DNA of 9,763 nt from NCBI GenBank assembly GCA_050010115.1, contig JBEKLQ010000134.1:1-9763 (forward strand), read 5' to 3'. Below the pieces are notes generated by a model, which had not been told where the DNA came from, ran no database searches, and saw only the letters and a program-made list of their open reading frames with translations. This stretch comes from JAKACA01 sp050010115 (GTDB taxonomy: Bacteria > Actinomycetota > Acidimicrobiia > Acidimicrobiales > Bog-793). Shown here in pieces: positions 1 to 7,054 of the stretch. Positions within the stretch are counted from its first letter, which is position 1. Each line of letters opens with the position of its first letter. Made by a program: the position numbers and the translations under genes.

Positions 1-96
1 ACGAGTGAGCACCCCGAGCGCGATGTGATCGGCTAGGCGCTGGTCATCCTGCGGCTTGACCCACCCTGCCCGTGGCACACTTCGAAGAATACCACA

Positions 97-132
97 GGTG
101 TAGTTCTAACTTATGAGTATTGTGCTTACACC
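97..132. repeat. Inverted repeat GGTGTA / TACACC
   Basis: Perfect 6-base arms at 97-102 and 127-132 flank a relatively AT-rich 24-base centre. Such spacing would suit a dimeric regulator or be chance. No downstream gene on either strand could be identified for it to control. Confidence 0.25.
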
Positions 133-133
133 C

Positions 134-152
134 GTCGAGTTCGAGACTCGGC
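134..152. repeat. Short hairpin GTCGAGT / ACTCGGC
   Basis: Seven-base arms (134-140 and 146-152, one T-G wobble) close a five-base loop TCGAG. The top strand superficially resembles a tRNA T-arm (GTTCGAGAC), but no acceptor partner exists. No poly-T follows, so a terminator is not supported. Confidence 0.3.
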
Positions 153-346
153 ACGGACCAACGACAGCTGGGTGAATCCAACAATCCGGCTCCACTGAAC
201 CCAAGGCACCGCAAAGCCTTTCGGGCCGAGCGAGGTCGGCGTAGTCTGGTCCCGGGTCCTCGGGGGTAAGCCCGCACCGAAGAGCCGGGGTTGAGGGTGA
301 GAACCGGCCGCGCTGGTAGGTCTTTTGACCACAGGTGTCGTTCCCT

Positions 347-365
347 CCTTGGGACGCTCCCGAGG
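347..365. repeat. Hairpin just past the transposase-like remnant
   Basis: An eight-base-pair inverted repeat with a three-base loop: CCTTGGGA, CGC, TCCCGAGG. Seven pairs are Watson-Crick and one is a wobble when read on the plus strand. It lies five bases beyond the TAG stop of the minus-strand transposase remnant. It could be a terminator-like structure or part of an insertion-sequence end, but no U-tract follows, so function is open. Confidence 0.4.
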
Positions 366-370
366 GCCCA

Positions 371-559
371 CTACGTCGTGTTGAGCACCCAGGTCCCTTC
401 GGATCCCTCCAGCGCGAGGTTGAGCAGCCGGCGAAGGTTGAGCGCTGCCACGAGCTCCGAGTCGTGGTCACCGACCGAGGACGACCGGACCTTGGCCTTC
501 GTGCATCGGCTCTTCAGCGGACAGGACGGACAGTGTGGGGCGAGCCCTAGATGGATCAA
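371..559 (-). pseudogene. Degenerate C-terminal remnant of a DDE-type transposase
   Basis: A reading frame of about 62 codons ending in TAG. It begins with a Cys pattern and basic tail, CPSCPLKSRCTKAK (near residues 10-23), then VRSSSVGDHDSE and LVAALNLRRLLNLALEGS. The C-x2-C-x5-C block resembles the zinc-ribbon-like CPL(R/K)xxC segment of IS1182-like DDE transposases, and NLRRLLNL resembles their extreme C-terminus. In intact proteins these parts are separated by several dozen residues, so an internal deletion is likely. No upstream transposase sequence remains, because the DUF1876 gene occupies that side, and the only in-frame start (TTG at 559) overlaps the DUF1876 stop. The assignment rests on motif memory only. 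The alternative is a chance open frame. Confidence 0.42.
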
Positions 560-813
560 TCGACCGGGGGCGCCTCGAACTCCTCGATGGCGTCGACGGC
601 CTCGTGGAGTAGCTGATGGGCAAGGTCTGACAGGGCCCGGGCTGCGGCAAGCTCCTCCCCGATGGCCGGTACATCAGGATCAGCAGGGTTGCGGCGCGAG
701 CGGCCCCACCCGCTCATCTCTCGACTACCGGTGTTCAGCCGTGCATCGGCCCTCGTGTGGTTCTCGTCCTCCGTGAAGAGGATCTCGACGGTCCAGACAC
801 GTCCCTTCGACAT
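556..813 (-). CDS. DUF1876 (Rv2632c-like) small protein
   Basis: An 85-residue protein matching the DUF1876/Rv2632c-like family, widespread in actinobacteria, often in several copies, and without a settled biochemical function. The conserved pattern is clear: VWTVEILFTEDENHTRADARL (about 6-26), then the basic/acidic block GWGRSRRNPADPDVPAIGEELAAARALSDLAHQLL (about 35-69), of which RRNPADPDVP is characteristic. The family has an alpha/beta fold in which the conserved segment leads into a C-terminal helix. The ATG at 813 is preceded six bases upstream by GGGAG, and homology begins at once, so the start is solid. Length is normal and the gene looks intact. It stops right against the transposase-like remnant. 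I see no functional link to the Wadjet operon 1 kb away. Confidence 0.9.
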   Translation of the reverse strand: MSKGRVWTVEILFTEDENHTRADARLNTGSREMSGWGRSRRNPADPDVPAIGEELAAARALSDLAHQLLHEAVDAIEEFEAPPVD

Positions 814-819
814 GGCTAA

Positions 820-824
820 CTCCC
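820..824 (-). promoter_or_regulatory. Ribosome binding site of the DUF1876 gene
   Basis: GGGAG on the minus strand, six bases before the ATG at 813, agreeing with the start suggested by family homology. Confidence 0.6.
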
Positions 825-864
825 ATCACCCAAGCCGCCTCTCGCCGAGGTGACCAAATCCAAA

Positions 865-880
865 TTCAAGCAGCCTTGAG
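865..880. repeat. Hairpin TTCAAG / CTTGAG upstream of the DUF1876 gene
   Basis: Six-base arms (65-70 and 75-80 of this hundred; one wobble) close a CAGC loop. On the minus strand the hairpin is followed by a T-rich run (AATTTGGATTT), giving a weak terminator or attenuator look, about 50 bases before the DUF1876 start. It also contains the TGA that ends the unassigned minus-strand frame 866-1246. Confidence 0.3.
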
Positions 881-1254
881 CGGCTGGCACCAGTGGCGAA
901 AGTCACTCTTCCGGACCGGCAAGGTTGGCAGCTGCTGGCTCACAAGGTCGCCGGCTGTCTCTGGCGGAGCATCGGGTTTCGTTGTGTCCTTTCCTGGTGC
1001 GACAAGGGTGCGGACCATGCGGAGTGGTGACAGCTCCCCAGAGGATGGTCCGAGCTCCATGGGTCTGGCCCTGCGCTGGCGGCTCCGAAACCCGAGCGAG
1101 CATCCGATAGCAGTCTGCGGCGGCTCGCCAGACTCGCCGGTGTCTGCCGACTCGATCTCCGCGACCTTAGGCAGGGGACGTGTCGCGTACGGCGCCGAGC
1201 GGGTCCAGTACAGCGCCGGCGAGTCGGTGTTGCACCCGCGGGGCACCCACTGCG

Positions 1255-1274
1255 AGACTTACACAGTCAAGTCT
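1255..1274. repeat. Inverted repeat AGACTT / AAGTCT before the GYD gene
   Basis: Perfect 6-base arms (1255-1260 and 1269-1274) with an 8-base spacer, ending 24 bases before the GYD start codon. The position suits an operator or leader hairpin, but the arms are short and no promoter was identified beside them. Confidence 0.25.
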
Positions 1275-1287
1275 TCGGGCGCCGACC

Positions 1288-1294
1288 AGAGAGG
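1288..1294 (+). promoter_or_regulatory. Ribosome binding site deciding the GYD start
   Basis: AGAGAGG lies four bases before the ATG at 1299. Together with homology from residue 1, it selects this start over the much longer open frame upstream. Confidence 0.6.
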
Positions 1295-1298
1295 TCCC

Positions 1299-1634
1299 AT
1301 GTCGAAATACCTCATTCAGGTGGGTTTTACAGCAGAGGCGTGGGCCGCGATGAGCCGCGAACCACAGCACGTGGTCGAGCGCGTGCGCCCATCAGCAGAG
1401 GCTCTTGGCGGGTCGATCGAGAGCCTGTTCTTCTGCTTTGGCGACTACGACCTCGTGGGTGTCGTCGACTTCCCCGACAACCGGGGAGCTGCGGCGTGGT
1501 CCGTGGCCGTCAGCAGCGGGGGAGACGTGCGCGCCTTCAAGACCACGCCGCTGCTGACCATCGAGGAGGGCCTGCACGCTCTTGGCCAGGCCTCGGAAGT
1601 AAGCAGACCGCGGCCGCCCTCTGCGCCGTCCTGA
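1299..1634 (+). CDS. GYD domain-containing protein
   Basis: A 111-residue protein of the GYD family (Pfam GYD domain, small ferredoxin-like alpha/beta fold, function not established). Typical features are MSKYLIQVGFTAEAWAAM at the N-terminus, VRPSAEALGGSIESLFFCFG (about 29-48), the name-giving motif here as GDYD (48-51), and VAVSSGGDVRAFKTTPLLTIEEGLHALGQA (about 69-98). The last 13 or so residues are Ser/Pro/Arg-rich and not conserved. The frame is open 141 codons further upstream, but I chose the ATG at 1299 because homology begins at its first residue and AGAGAGG sits four bases upstream. It converges with jetD. GYD genes are common outside defence contexts, so adjacency to Wadjet is probably incidental. 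The reading frame also stays open for 61 codons after the TGA stop (separate entry). Confidence 0.9.
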   Translation: MSKYLIQVGFTAEAWAAMSREPQHVVERVRPSAEALGGSIESLFFCFGDYDLVGVVDFPDNRGAAAWSVAVSSGGDVRAFKTTPLLTIEEGLHALGQASEVSRPRPPSAPS

Positions 1635-1820
1635 CGCAGTCCCCGGACCGTCGTCGGGGGTCGGCCAGTCTCGGACGACGAGCTCGCTGCGCTGGGGCCG
1701 CTGACGGGTCGCCCGCTCGCCCAGCTCACCGGACCACCGGCGACGGAGCCGCCCGACCGCCCTGGGACGCTCGATCACGCAGCAGCCGACTTACCCCGAC
1801 GAGAGGTCACCGACCAATAG
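1635..1820 (+). other. Open 61-codon extension in frame after the GYD stop
   Basis: After the TGA at 1632-1634 the GYD frame stays open for 61 codons to a TAG at 1818-1820, overlapping the 3' end of jetD by 30 bases. The translation reads like protein (for example VSDDELAALGPLTGRPLAQLTG) and most codons end in G or C. There is no ATG, GTG or TTG in frame to start it independently. It may be a remnant of an older gene, an extension reached only by stop-codon readthrough, or chance in GC-rich DNA. I recognise no family. Confidence 0.25.
1639..1661. terminator. Weak hairpin between convergent GYD and jetD genes
   Basis: CCCCG (1641-1645) can pair with CGGGG (1655-1659), extended on both sides by wobble pairs. 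It sits just past the GYD stop, in the gap where both convergent transcripts must end. No U-tract follows on either strand, so this is only a candidate. Confidence 0.2.
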
Positions 1821-3023
1821 GTCGAGCATCGCCTCTTCGTGAACAGCCCGGCCTGCCCGTTGCATCGCCGTCGTGAGCTCCGCATCCCACACCGCCGGCA
1901 CCGGGTGACCCTCCAGCACCGGCAGCTGAGCGACACCCGTGCCGGCTGCCGCCAGCGCTGCCGCGTAGTCACCACACCGCATACGCCAGGGTGTGGCGCC
2001 GTACGCATTCACGATCCGGTTGGCGATCGAGATGCCGGGCCAGTCGAAGTCACCTCGGTAGAGCAGTCGTGCACCGTCGGTGACCAACCGCTCCAGCAGC
2101 ATGGTCACGACCACCGTCGGGTTGCCCGCCGTGCAGACGACGGCGGCGTCACTGCCGGCCTCCATCGCGGCCTCGAGAACGCGTGGGTTCTCGCAGACCC
2201 ACACAGCCTTGCCTTCCGGCACGATGCGGTCGAGCCGGCGAAGATCCCGGATCGTCAGGTGTGTCTCGCAACCAGCTTCGCACCGGAGGCGAACGGCCTC
2301 AGCCACCGCTGACCCACCAACCGGCGAAAGGCCAAGCGTCATCACCGTCGTGGAGACCTCGTCGGCCAAGACGCCGGCACGCTCCCAGAGCGCCCGCCGC
2401 TCCGTCGCACTTTGGGGAACCGGCTGTGAGGCCATCACAGCGATGGCGCGGAGCACGAGCGTCGACAGCAGGCTTCCGTCGTCAAGGCAGTGGCTGTCAC
2501 CCGCCGTCCGATTCGCCAGCTCCGTTCGCCCGCATCCAGCGCCGGTTTTCGGCAGCCGAGATATGCATCCCACCGCGTTCACGAGCGCCTCCGAGGCCAC
2601 CGATGCGGGCAGGCGGCCGACGACGGAGCGGACGCTGTCCAGCCAGCTCTCGACCCAGGTTTCCGAGCCGAGGCCGCGCAGTTCGAGCTCAGCGCGCGCT
2701 GCCTCCCGCACGGCGGCTCGCTCAGCTGCGGCCGTCGTGCGCGCCCCAGGGCGATCGACCAAGGGCCCGCGGCGCGACTCAACTGCTGCAACGAGGCTCC
2801 GTGCTGTGCCCGTAGCCCGCAGCCGAGCATCGAGTGCTCGCAGATCCACTCGTGCGCTGTCGCCCGGAATTGGTCGCCCGACCAGGCCGGCCAAGGCGTA
2901 CCGCTCCGGCCGGTCGAGCCCTGACAGCGTCACGACACCTCGAGCCTCGAGCCCGTTGCGCTGCAGTCGCTCGGCCACGACGTCCCACAACCGCCCAAGG
3001 GCGGCGTCGTCTAAGGCGCTCAC
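1791..3023 (-). CDS. jetD: Wadjet type II toprim nuclease subunit JetD (DUF2399 / TIGR02679)
   Basis: A 410-residue protein, last gene of the operon. By family knowledge, JetD resembles topoisomerase VI subunit A and cuts the DNA circle trapped by JetABC. The sequence shows an N-terminal DUF3323-like region (LGRLWDVVAERLQRNGLEARGV at the start, LDRPERYALAGLVGR at about 36-50) and a C-terminal DUF2399 toprim-like domain. The latter holds the acidic motif WVCENPRVLEAA (about 275-286, Glu278 the likely metal-binding glutamate) and the metal-binding pair in YRGDFDWPG (Asp325, Asp327). The catalytic acidic residues are therefore present. The GTG start at 3023 is only four bases after the jetC stop and has no good Shine-Dalgarno, so translation is probably coupled to jetC. 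The gene converges with the GYD-domain gene, 156 bases away. Family assignment is strong; nuclease chemistry is inferred from the family. Confidence 0.94.
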   Translation of the reverse strand: MSALDDAALGRLWDVVAERLQRNGLEARGVVTLSGLDRPERYALAGLVGRPIPGDSARVDLRALDARLRATGTARSLVAAVESRRGPLVDRPGARTTAAAERAAVREAARAELELRGLGSETWVESWLDSVRSVVGRLPASVASEALVNAVGCISRLPKTGAGCGRTELANRTAGDSHCLDDGSLLSTLVLRAIAVMASQPVPQSATERRALWERAGVLADEVSTTVMTLGLSPVGGSAVAEAVRLRCEAGCETHLTIRDLRRLDRIVPEGKAVWVCENPRVLEAAMEAGSDAAVVCTAGNPTVVVTMLLERLVTDGARLLYRGDFDWPGISIANRIVNAYGATPWRMRCGDYAAALAAAGTGVAQLPVLEGHPVPAVWDAELTTAMQRAGRAVHEEAMLDLLVGDLSSG

Positions 3024-3027
3024 CCGG

Positions 3028-6000
3028 TTACAACCCGACGAGATGACGCCGGTGCCCGTCCCATCGGAAGTGCACGAGCGCCACGCCGGGCACGCTGGGG
3101 TCTCGCAGCGCCTCGTAGATCTCGAGGCTTGGCACGTCCGGGAAGCAACCCCACATCCGCTCGCTCGTGATGATGAAGTCGAGATCGAGCTCGACGAGCA
3201 AGGCGAGAAGCCTGCCGTGGGTCGGCTCGTCCACTTTGGCGAAGGCGTCGTCCAGCAGCAGCAGCCGGGGGCACGACGACCCGAGGCCTTCGTAGTGCGC
3301 AGAGGCAGCCGCGAACAGCGCCAGATACGACAGCACCCGCTGCTCCCCTTGCGAGAGGCCGACGCGGGACGACATCGCTCGGGTTGATCCCGGCTTGGCG
3401 TCGTCGACGACTTGCACGGTGAAGCGGTACCACTCGCGGTAGTCCAGCGACCGGCGCAGGTGCTCGAGGTAGCCGGAAGCGGGATCGCGCTCTCGCTCGC
3501 CGCGGATCAGCTCTATGAGGGCATCTCGCAACCGGGCGTCCTCGTCTGGCGAGCGGGGGGACATCACCAACAGCTCCACGGCGGTGCGCGCCGCCAGCGA
3601 GGCCTCCTGGTCCATCCGCCAGTCGAGATGGGCGCCCTTGCCATGGGAGCTGCGCACCCGGACAAGGGCGGCATTGGCTGTTCTCACCAGATCGATGGCT
3701 TCGAGCAACCGCTCCCTCAGCTCCTCACCCAGCTCGCCGAGGAGGAAGCGCTCGATGACGTCGCGTTCTCGGGTTTCTAGGCGGTGCTTGGCGGCGGCCG
3801 CCTCAGCCGCCACCCGGGCTGCCACGGTCGGCAACGGCTGGCGCCCGGTGTCGTCGGCAACGTGGAAATATTTGACGCCCTGCTCCTCGCTGATGGTCAC
3901 GTCGTACCCGCCGGCCAGGCCCTCCTCCAGGTCCTTGTGCCGGTTGAGCACGATCTGGTCGGAGACCGGAGCGTCGTCGCCCACTCTCGCCCGGAGCTCT
4001 CGGGCTGCGGCAACCACGTCGCCCGCGTCGTGCGGCCACTCCACGCCGAACGCCGCCTCGCTCACACCCGGCAGGCCGGCGACCTTCTCCAACCGCTCGC
4101 CGGTAGCGGTGACGTGCTCGGCGGCGGAGCCCACCTTGTCCGCCGCGGCCGAGGACTTCTCGAGCGCTTGACCCTCCTGTCTTGCGAGCTCACGTGCCGT
4201 CTCATTGGCTGGAGAAAGCTCGCTTTCGGCCACGCGACGCTGACGTTCGCACGCCTCGATCGCCGCCAGCACCTCAGCAACGGTCGCCCCGAGCGCTTGC
4301 TCGAGCATGGCGAGCGTCGACACCTCGTCGTCGTGCTCGCGCCGCGAACACTGCGCATCGTGGGCCGCCTGCTCGGCAGCCGTCTTCCGTTCCGCTCTCC
4401 GTTGCGCCTTGGACTCGGCCTCGGCCCGCCGATCCGTCAGGTCGGACCACGCAACGTCCCAGGCGCGCAGCCCGTCAGCCAACATCCCGGCGGCGCGGAT
4501 CACCTCGTCGAGGGCAGACATCTCGACCGGCAGGCTCTCGCCCGCGGCGGCATGGGCGACCTCTGCGGCGGCCTGAGCAGCCGAGGTCCGGGCTCGCTCG
4601 GCGGCGCGGCGGTGGGTCTCGTTGCGTGACCGCGCCCCGCCGGCGGCCTCTGCCCGAGCTTCGGCTCTCGAACGAGCGGTCCGTACTGGCTCGTCGGTCG
4701 GAAGCGTGGCCGGCAGCTGGTCGAGGTGCTGGCGGAGGTCGACGGCCTGGCGGAGCCGCTCGTCGATCTGCTCGAGCGCGACGCGCAGTTCGGCGCAGCG
4801 CGCTGCCAGCTCCGCCAGCCGGCGCTCACGGGTCCTGCGCCGGGTGCCCGCCCCGAGGTACTCCTCCTCCGCCTTGGACCACGCCCCCCGCATAGGGCCG
4901 ATCGACCACCGCCCGTCGAAGTCCACCCATGGGAGCCCGGGCTGCTCGCCGAGCGCGACGGTGCGCAAGAGACGCTCCACGTCGGGCCGCGTAGCCACGA
5001 GCGCGCTGGCGAGCGTCCCCACACCCTCGGGCAGTTCGGGCGCGTCGGAGCGGATGATGACGTCGTGAGTGGACGGGTGGATGACCAGCCCGTCGTTGGC
5101 GACCCAGGCGTCCAGGAGCCCCGAAGCCTCCAGCGCCGCTTCCAAGCCTGCACGGTCGGTCGCCGATATCCCGTCGGCCAGGTCGACCAGCTCGTAGAAC
5201 GCTGCGCCGGCGAGCTCGTCGCGTCTCGCCGCCCGGAACCGGGGCGCCTCCGGGCGCACGTCGGCGGTTGCCTCGAGCGCTGCTCGCTCCGCCTCCTCCT
5301 CGGCAAGGGATTGCTCCGCCTCACCCTTGGCCGAGCGTGCCTTGCTCTCCGCCGTCCTGGCCGACTCCTGCAACGGCGACAGCAACGCCCGCACGGTCGA
5401 CGGCACGGCGGCCAGCTCCTCGGCACCGGCCGGGCCGTCGCCAAGGGCGCGCCGGAGCGGCTCGGGATCCGGGACCAGCACATCGAGGCCTTGCAGACAG
5501 GCACGCCACCATGTCTCGACGTCGCTCCGCCAGGCGCTGCTCGCGGCGACCCAGGCGAGCTCGGCATCCTCGGCCTCGGACTCGCGCTCGCTCAGCTCCT
5601 GCTCGGATCGCGCGGCCTGCTCCTCGGCCCGCTCGGCGATGCGCCTCGCGTCCGTCGCCACGTCGGCCAATTGGCGCACCTGCTCGGCGACCCGCCGCCG
5701 GCCGTTCGCTGCGTCAGTGGCAATGGCGATCCCACCCGCATCCCGGGGCACCACGGCCGGGTCGATCCTCGCCTCCTTCGCTCGGCGGACGAGCTCCGGC
5801 CGAGCTTCATGCACGCGGTTCTCAGCCGCCTGGGCCCGCCCCGAGGCCTCACGCTCGTCCTCGGCGGCGTCCCATGCCACTCGCGCGAGCTCAGCGGCCT
5901 TGTCCTCCGAGGAGCGGGCCGCCGACTCCTTCGCCGCTACGACTCGCCGGCGGTCGATCAGGTCCTGGTGCTGTTGGTAGGCCTCGCTCGAACGCAGCCC

Positions 6001-7008
6001 GTCCAACTCCCGGACTGCCCGCCGCTCCTGGTCCTGCAGCTGCTCCACCCGAGCCTCGGCGGTTGCCCTCGCGGCTGTGGCCTCCTCGGCTCGACGGACA
6101 TGGCGCGCGGACTCGCGCTCCGCCCGCCGGTGCTCACCGTCGGCGTCGAGGACCGCCTGCGAGCGGTCACGTAGGACCGTGCGGGCGTATCCCTTGTACG
6201 TGTCGAGAAACCTCCCCAGGGCACTCGCGGTCCGCTGCGTCCTCTCGAGCTGCTCGCGGACTTGCTCCAAGGTGTCGAACCGCTCGGCTGCGCGCTCCAG
6301 CGCATCCTCGGCTGGGGGTGGCAGGGCGCTTCGCAGGACAGCCGCCAGCTCGCCGGCTTCGATCTTGTTCCCGATGTTGGGATCCCGGAGGCGGTGCAGC
6401 AGATGGAGGAGGTTCGAGTAGCGAGCGTCGTCGTTGAGGCCGAACAAGCGCGAGGCCACCCGGCGCCGATGCTCGGTTCCCGCCGTCGTCACGGCATCGG
6501 AGCCCAGCTGCTCCCTGAGCTTCTCGGTCGAGACGTCGGCACCGAGGTGGAGGTCGACACCGACGCGGCTGGTCTCGGTGAGGAAGAACCACGTGGCTGC
6601 CACCCGGTTCGATGACGAAGCCTTGAGCCCGGCTCCGACCGTGCAGAACCGCTCCTCGCCGTCCTCACTCGTGAGCCGCAGCTCGAGCCATGCGTAGCCG
6701 ACGTGATTACCCGGATCCCGGCCGTCGGTCATCAACCAGAACACCGAAGTCCGGTCACGACCCGTGGCGTCGATCGAGCGCGTGTCGCCGTCGAAGAGAA
6801 ACGGCAGCAGGATCTCCAGTGCCTTCGACTTGCCGGCCCCGTTCTTGCCCCGGAGCAGCGCACGGCCACCCCCGAAGCTCAGCTCCGCCCTGTCGTACTG
6901 CCAGACGTTGTTGATCCCAGCCCGGTGCAGCACCCAGCGGCCGAACCGCTCGGCGGGCAGCAGGGGCGGCGCCGGCAACGATGGCGTCGCGAACAGCTGA
7001 TCAGTCAC
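3028..7008 (-). CDS. jetC: Wadjet type II SMC-like ATPase JetC (TIGR02680)
   Basis: A 1326-residue SMC/MukB/SbcC-type ATPase, the motor of the Wadjet complex. The N-terminal half-head carries Walker A, GKNGAGKS, at residues 54-61. Long Ala/Glu/Arg-rich heptad-like coiled coils run from about 230 to 590 and from about 710 to 1110. Between them is a globular, hinge-like insert (about 590-710) with FYELVDLADGISATDRAGLEA-type sequence as is usual in TIGR02680. The C-terminal half-head has the ABC signature LSQGEQR (1218-1224), Walker B LLLLDD (1249-1254) and the AFAKVDE D-loop region (1255-1261). All ATPase motifs look intact. The GTG start at 7008 is fixed by GGAGG five bases upstream and by homology starting soon after. 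By family knowledge, two copies dimerise, bind the JetA/JetB subcomplex and extrude DNA loops. The gene ends with TAA four bases before jetD. Long open frames on the opposite strand here are GC-bias shadows. Confidence 0.96.
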   Translation of the reverse strand: MTDQLFATPSLPAPPLLPAERFGRWVLHRAGINNVWQYDRAELSFGGGRALLRGKNGAGKSKALEILLPFLFDGDTRSIDATGRDRTSVFWLMTDGRDPGNHVGYAWLELRLTSEDGEERFCTVGAGLKASSSNRVAATWFFLTETSRVGVDLHLGADVSTEKLREQLGSDAVTTAGTEHRRRVASRLFGLNDDARYSNLLHLLHRLRDPNIGNKIEAGELAAVLRSALPPPAEDALERAAERFDTLEQVREQLERTQRTASALGRFLDTYKGYARTVLRDRSQAVLDADGEHRRAERESARHVRRAEEATAARATAEARVEQLQDQERRAVRELDGLRSSEAYQQHQDLIDRRRVVAAKESAARSSEDKAAELARVAWDAAEDEREASGRAQAAENRVHEARPELVRRAKEARIDPAVVPRDAGGIAIATDAANGRRRVAEQVRQLADVATDARRIAERAEEQAARSEQELSERESEAEDAELAWVAASSAWRSDVETWWRACLQGLDVLVPDPEPLRRALGDGPAGAEELAAVPSTVRALLSPLQESARTAESKARSAKGEAEQSLAEEEAERAALEATADVRPEAPRFRAARRDELAGAAFYELVDLADGISATDRAGLEAALEASGLLDAWVANDGLVIHPSTHDVIIRSDAPELPEGVGTLASALVATRPDVERLLRTVALGEQPGLPWVDFDGRWSIGPMRGAWSKAEEEYLGAGTRRRTRERRLAELAARCAELRVALEQIDERLRQAVDLRQHLDQLPATLPTDEPVRTARSRAEARAEAAGGARSRNETHRRAAERARTSAAQAAAEVAHAAAGESLPVEMSALDEVIRAAGMLADGLRAWDVAWSDLTDRRAEAESKAQRRAERKTAAEQAAHDAQCSRREHDDEVSTLAMLEQALGATVAEVLAAIEACERQRRVAESELSPANETARELARQEGQALEKSSAAADKVGSAAEHVTATGERLEKVAGLPGVSEAAFGVEWPHDAGDVVAAARELRARVGDDAPVSDQIVLNRHKDLEEGLAGGYDVTISEEQGVKYFHVADDTGRQPLPTVAARVAAEAAAAKHRLETRERDVIERFLLGELGEELRERLLEAIDLVRTANAALVRVRSSHGKGAHLDWRMDQEASLAARTAVELLVMSPRSPDEDARLRDALIELIRGERERDPASGYLEHLRRSLDYREWYRFTVQVVDDAKPGSTRAMSSRVGLSQGEQRVLSYLALFAAASAHYEGLGSSCPRLLLLDDAFAKVDEPTHGRLLALLVELDLDFIITSERMWGCFPDVPSLEIYEALRDPSVPGVALVHFRWDGHRRHLVGL

Positions 7009-7013
7009 CAGAT

Positions 7014-7018
7014 CCTCC
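7014..7018 (-). promoter_or_regulatory. Ribosome binding site of jetC
   Basis: GGAGG five bases before the GTG at 7008, one of the strongest ribosome sites in the operon. It lets the SMC subunit start translation independently of jetB. Confidence 0.8.
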
Positions 7019-7027
7019 AGATGAAGT

Positions 7028-7054
7028 CATGTAGGGCATGTAGGTCATGTAGGG
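7028..7054. repeat. Three 9-base tandem repeats across the jetB stop
   Basis: Three copies of CATGTAGGG/T read on the plus strand (7028-7036, 7037-7045, 7046-7054), differing only at the last base. A partial fourth unit (CA) follows. On the coding strand the unit is three codons long, and the first copy carries the jetB TGA stop. The remaining copies fill most of the 36-base jetB-jetC gap, upstream of the jetC ribosome site. Confidence 0.9.

Larger units (their letters stand above)
1..370. other. Left flank with no supportable gene
   Basis: I find no protein-coding frame with recognisable homology on either strand; the open frames here look like composition artefacts. The stretch is less GC-rich around 80-130 than the rest of the window, which fits intergenic or foreign DNA. 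It holds a 6-base inverted repeat (GGTGTA at 97-102, TACACC at 127-132), a hairpin at 134-152, and a small GGTC-TTTT-GACC hairpin at 319-330. It may include the decayed outer part of the insertion sequence whose transposase remnant follows. Confidence 0.5.
814..1298. other. 485-base region without a recognised gene
   Basis: It lies between the divergent starts of the DUF1876 gene (minus) and the GYD gene (plus), so both promoters should lie here, but I cannot point to convincing -35/-10 pairs. Two open frames exist. A minus-strand one, 866-1246 (126 residues, GTG start), has nearly all G/C third positions in its first twenty or so codons and mixed codons later, with no homology I recognise. 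A plus-strand one is the upstream continuation of the GYD frame and looks like a composition artefact. The minus-strand frame could be a decayed or lineage-specific gene; I give that roughly one chance in five. Confidence 0.4.

Noticed and set aside
131..160. A tRNA-like T-arm (GTTCGAGAC with a 5-bp stem) followed by CCA
   Set aside because: In the T-loop register the CCA is out of position by two bases, and no 7-base acceptor partner, anticodon arm or D-arm is found upstream on this strand.
876..1298. N-terminal extension of the GYD protein by 141 residues
   Set aside because: GYD homology starts exactly at the ATG at 1299, which has its own ribosome site; the upstream translation is not recognisable.
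4726..6174. Very long plus-strand open frames opposite jetC (up to 482 codons)
   Set aside because: They lie entirely antisense to an SMC gene with intact motifs; high GC third positions remove stop codons in the opposite frames. The translations are low-complexity Arg/Pro/Leu.
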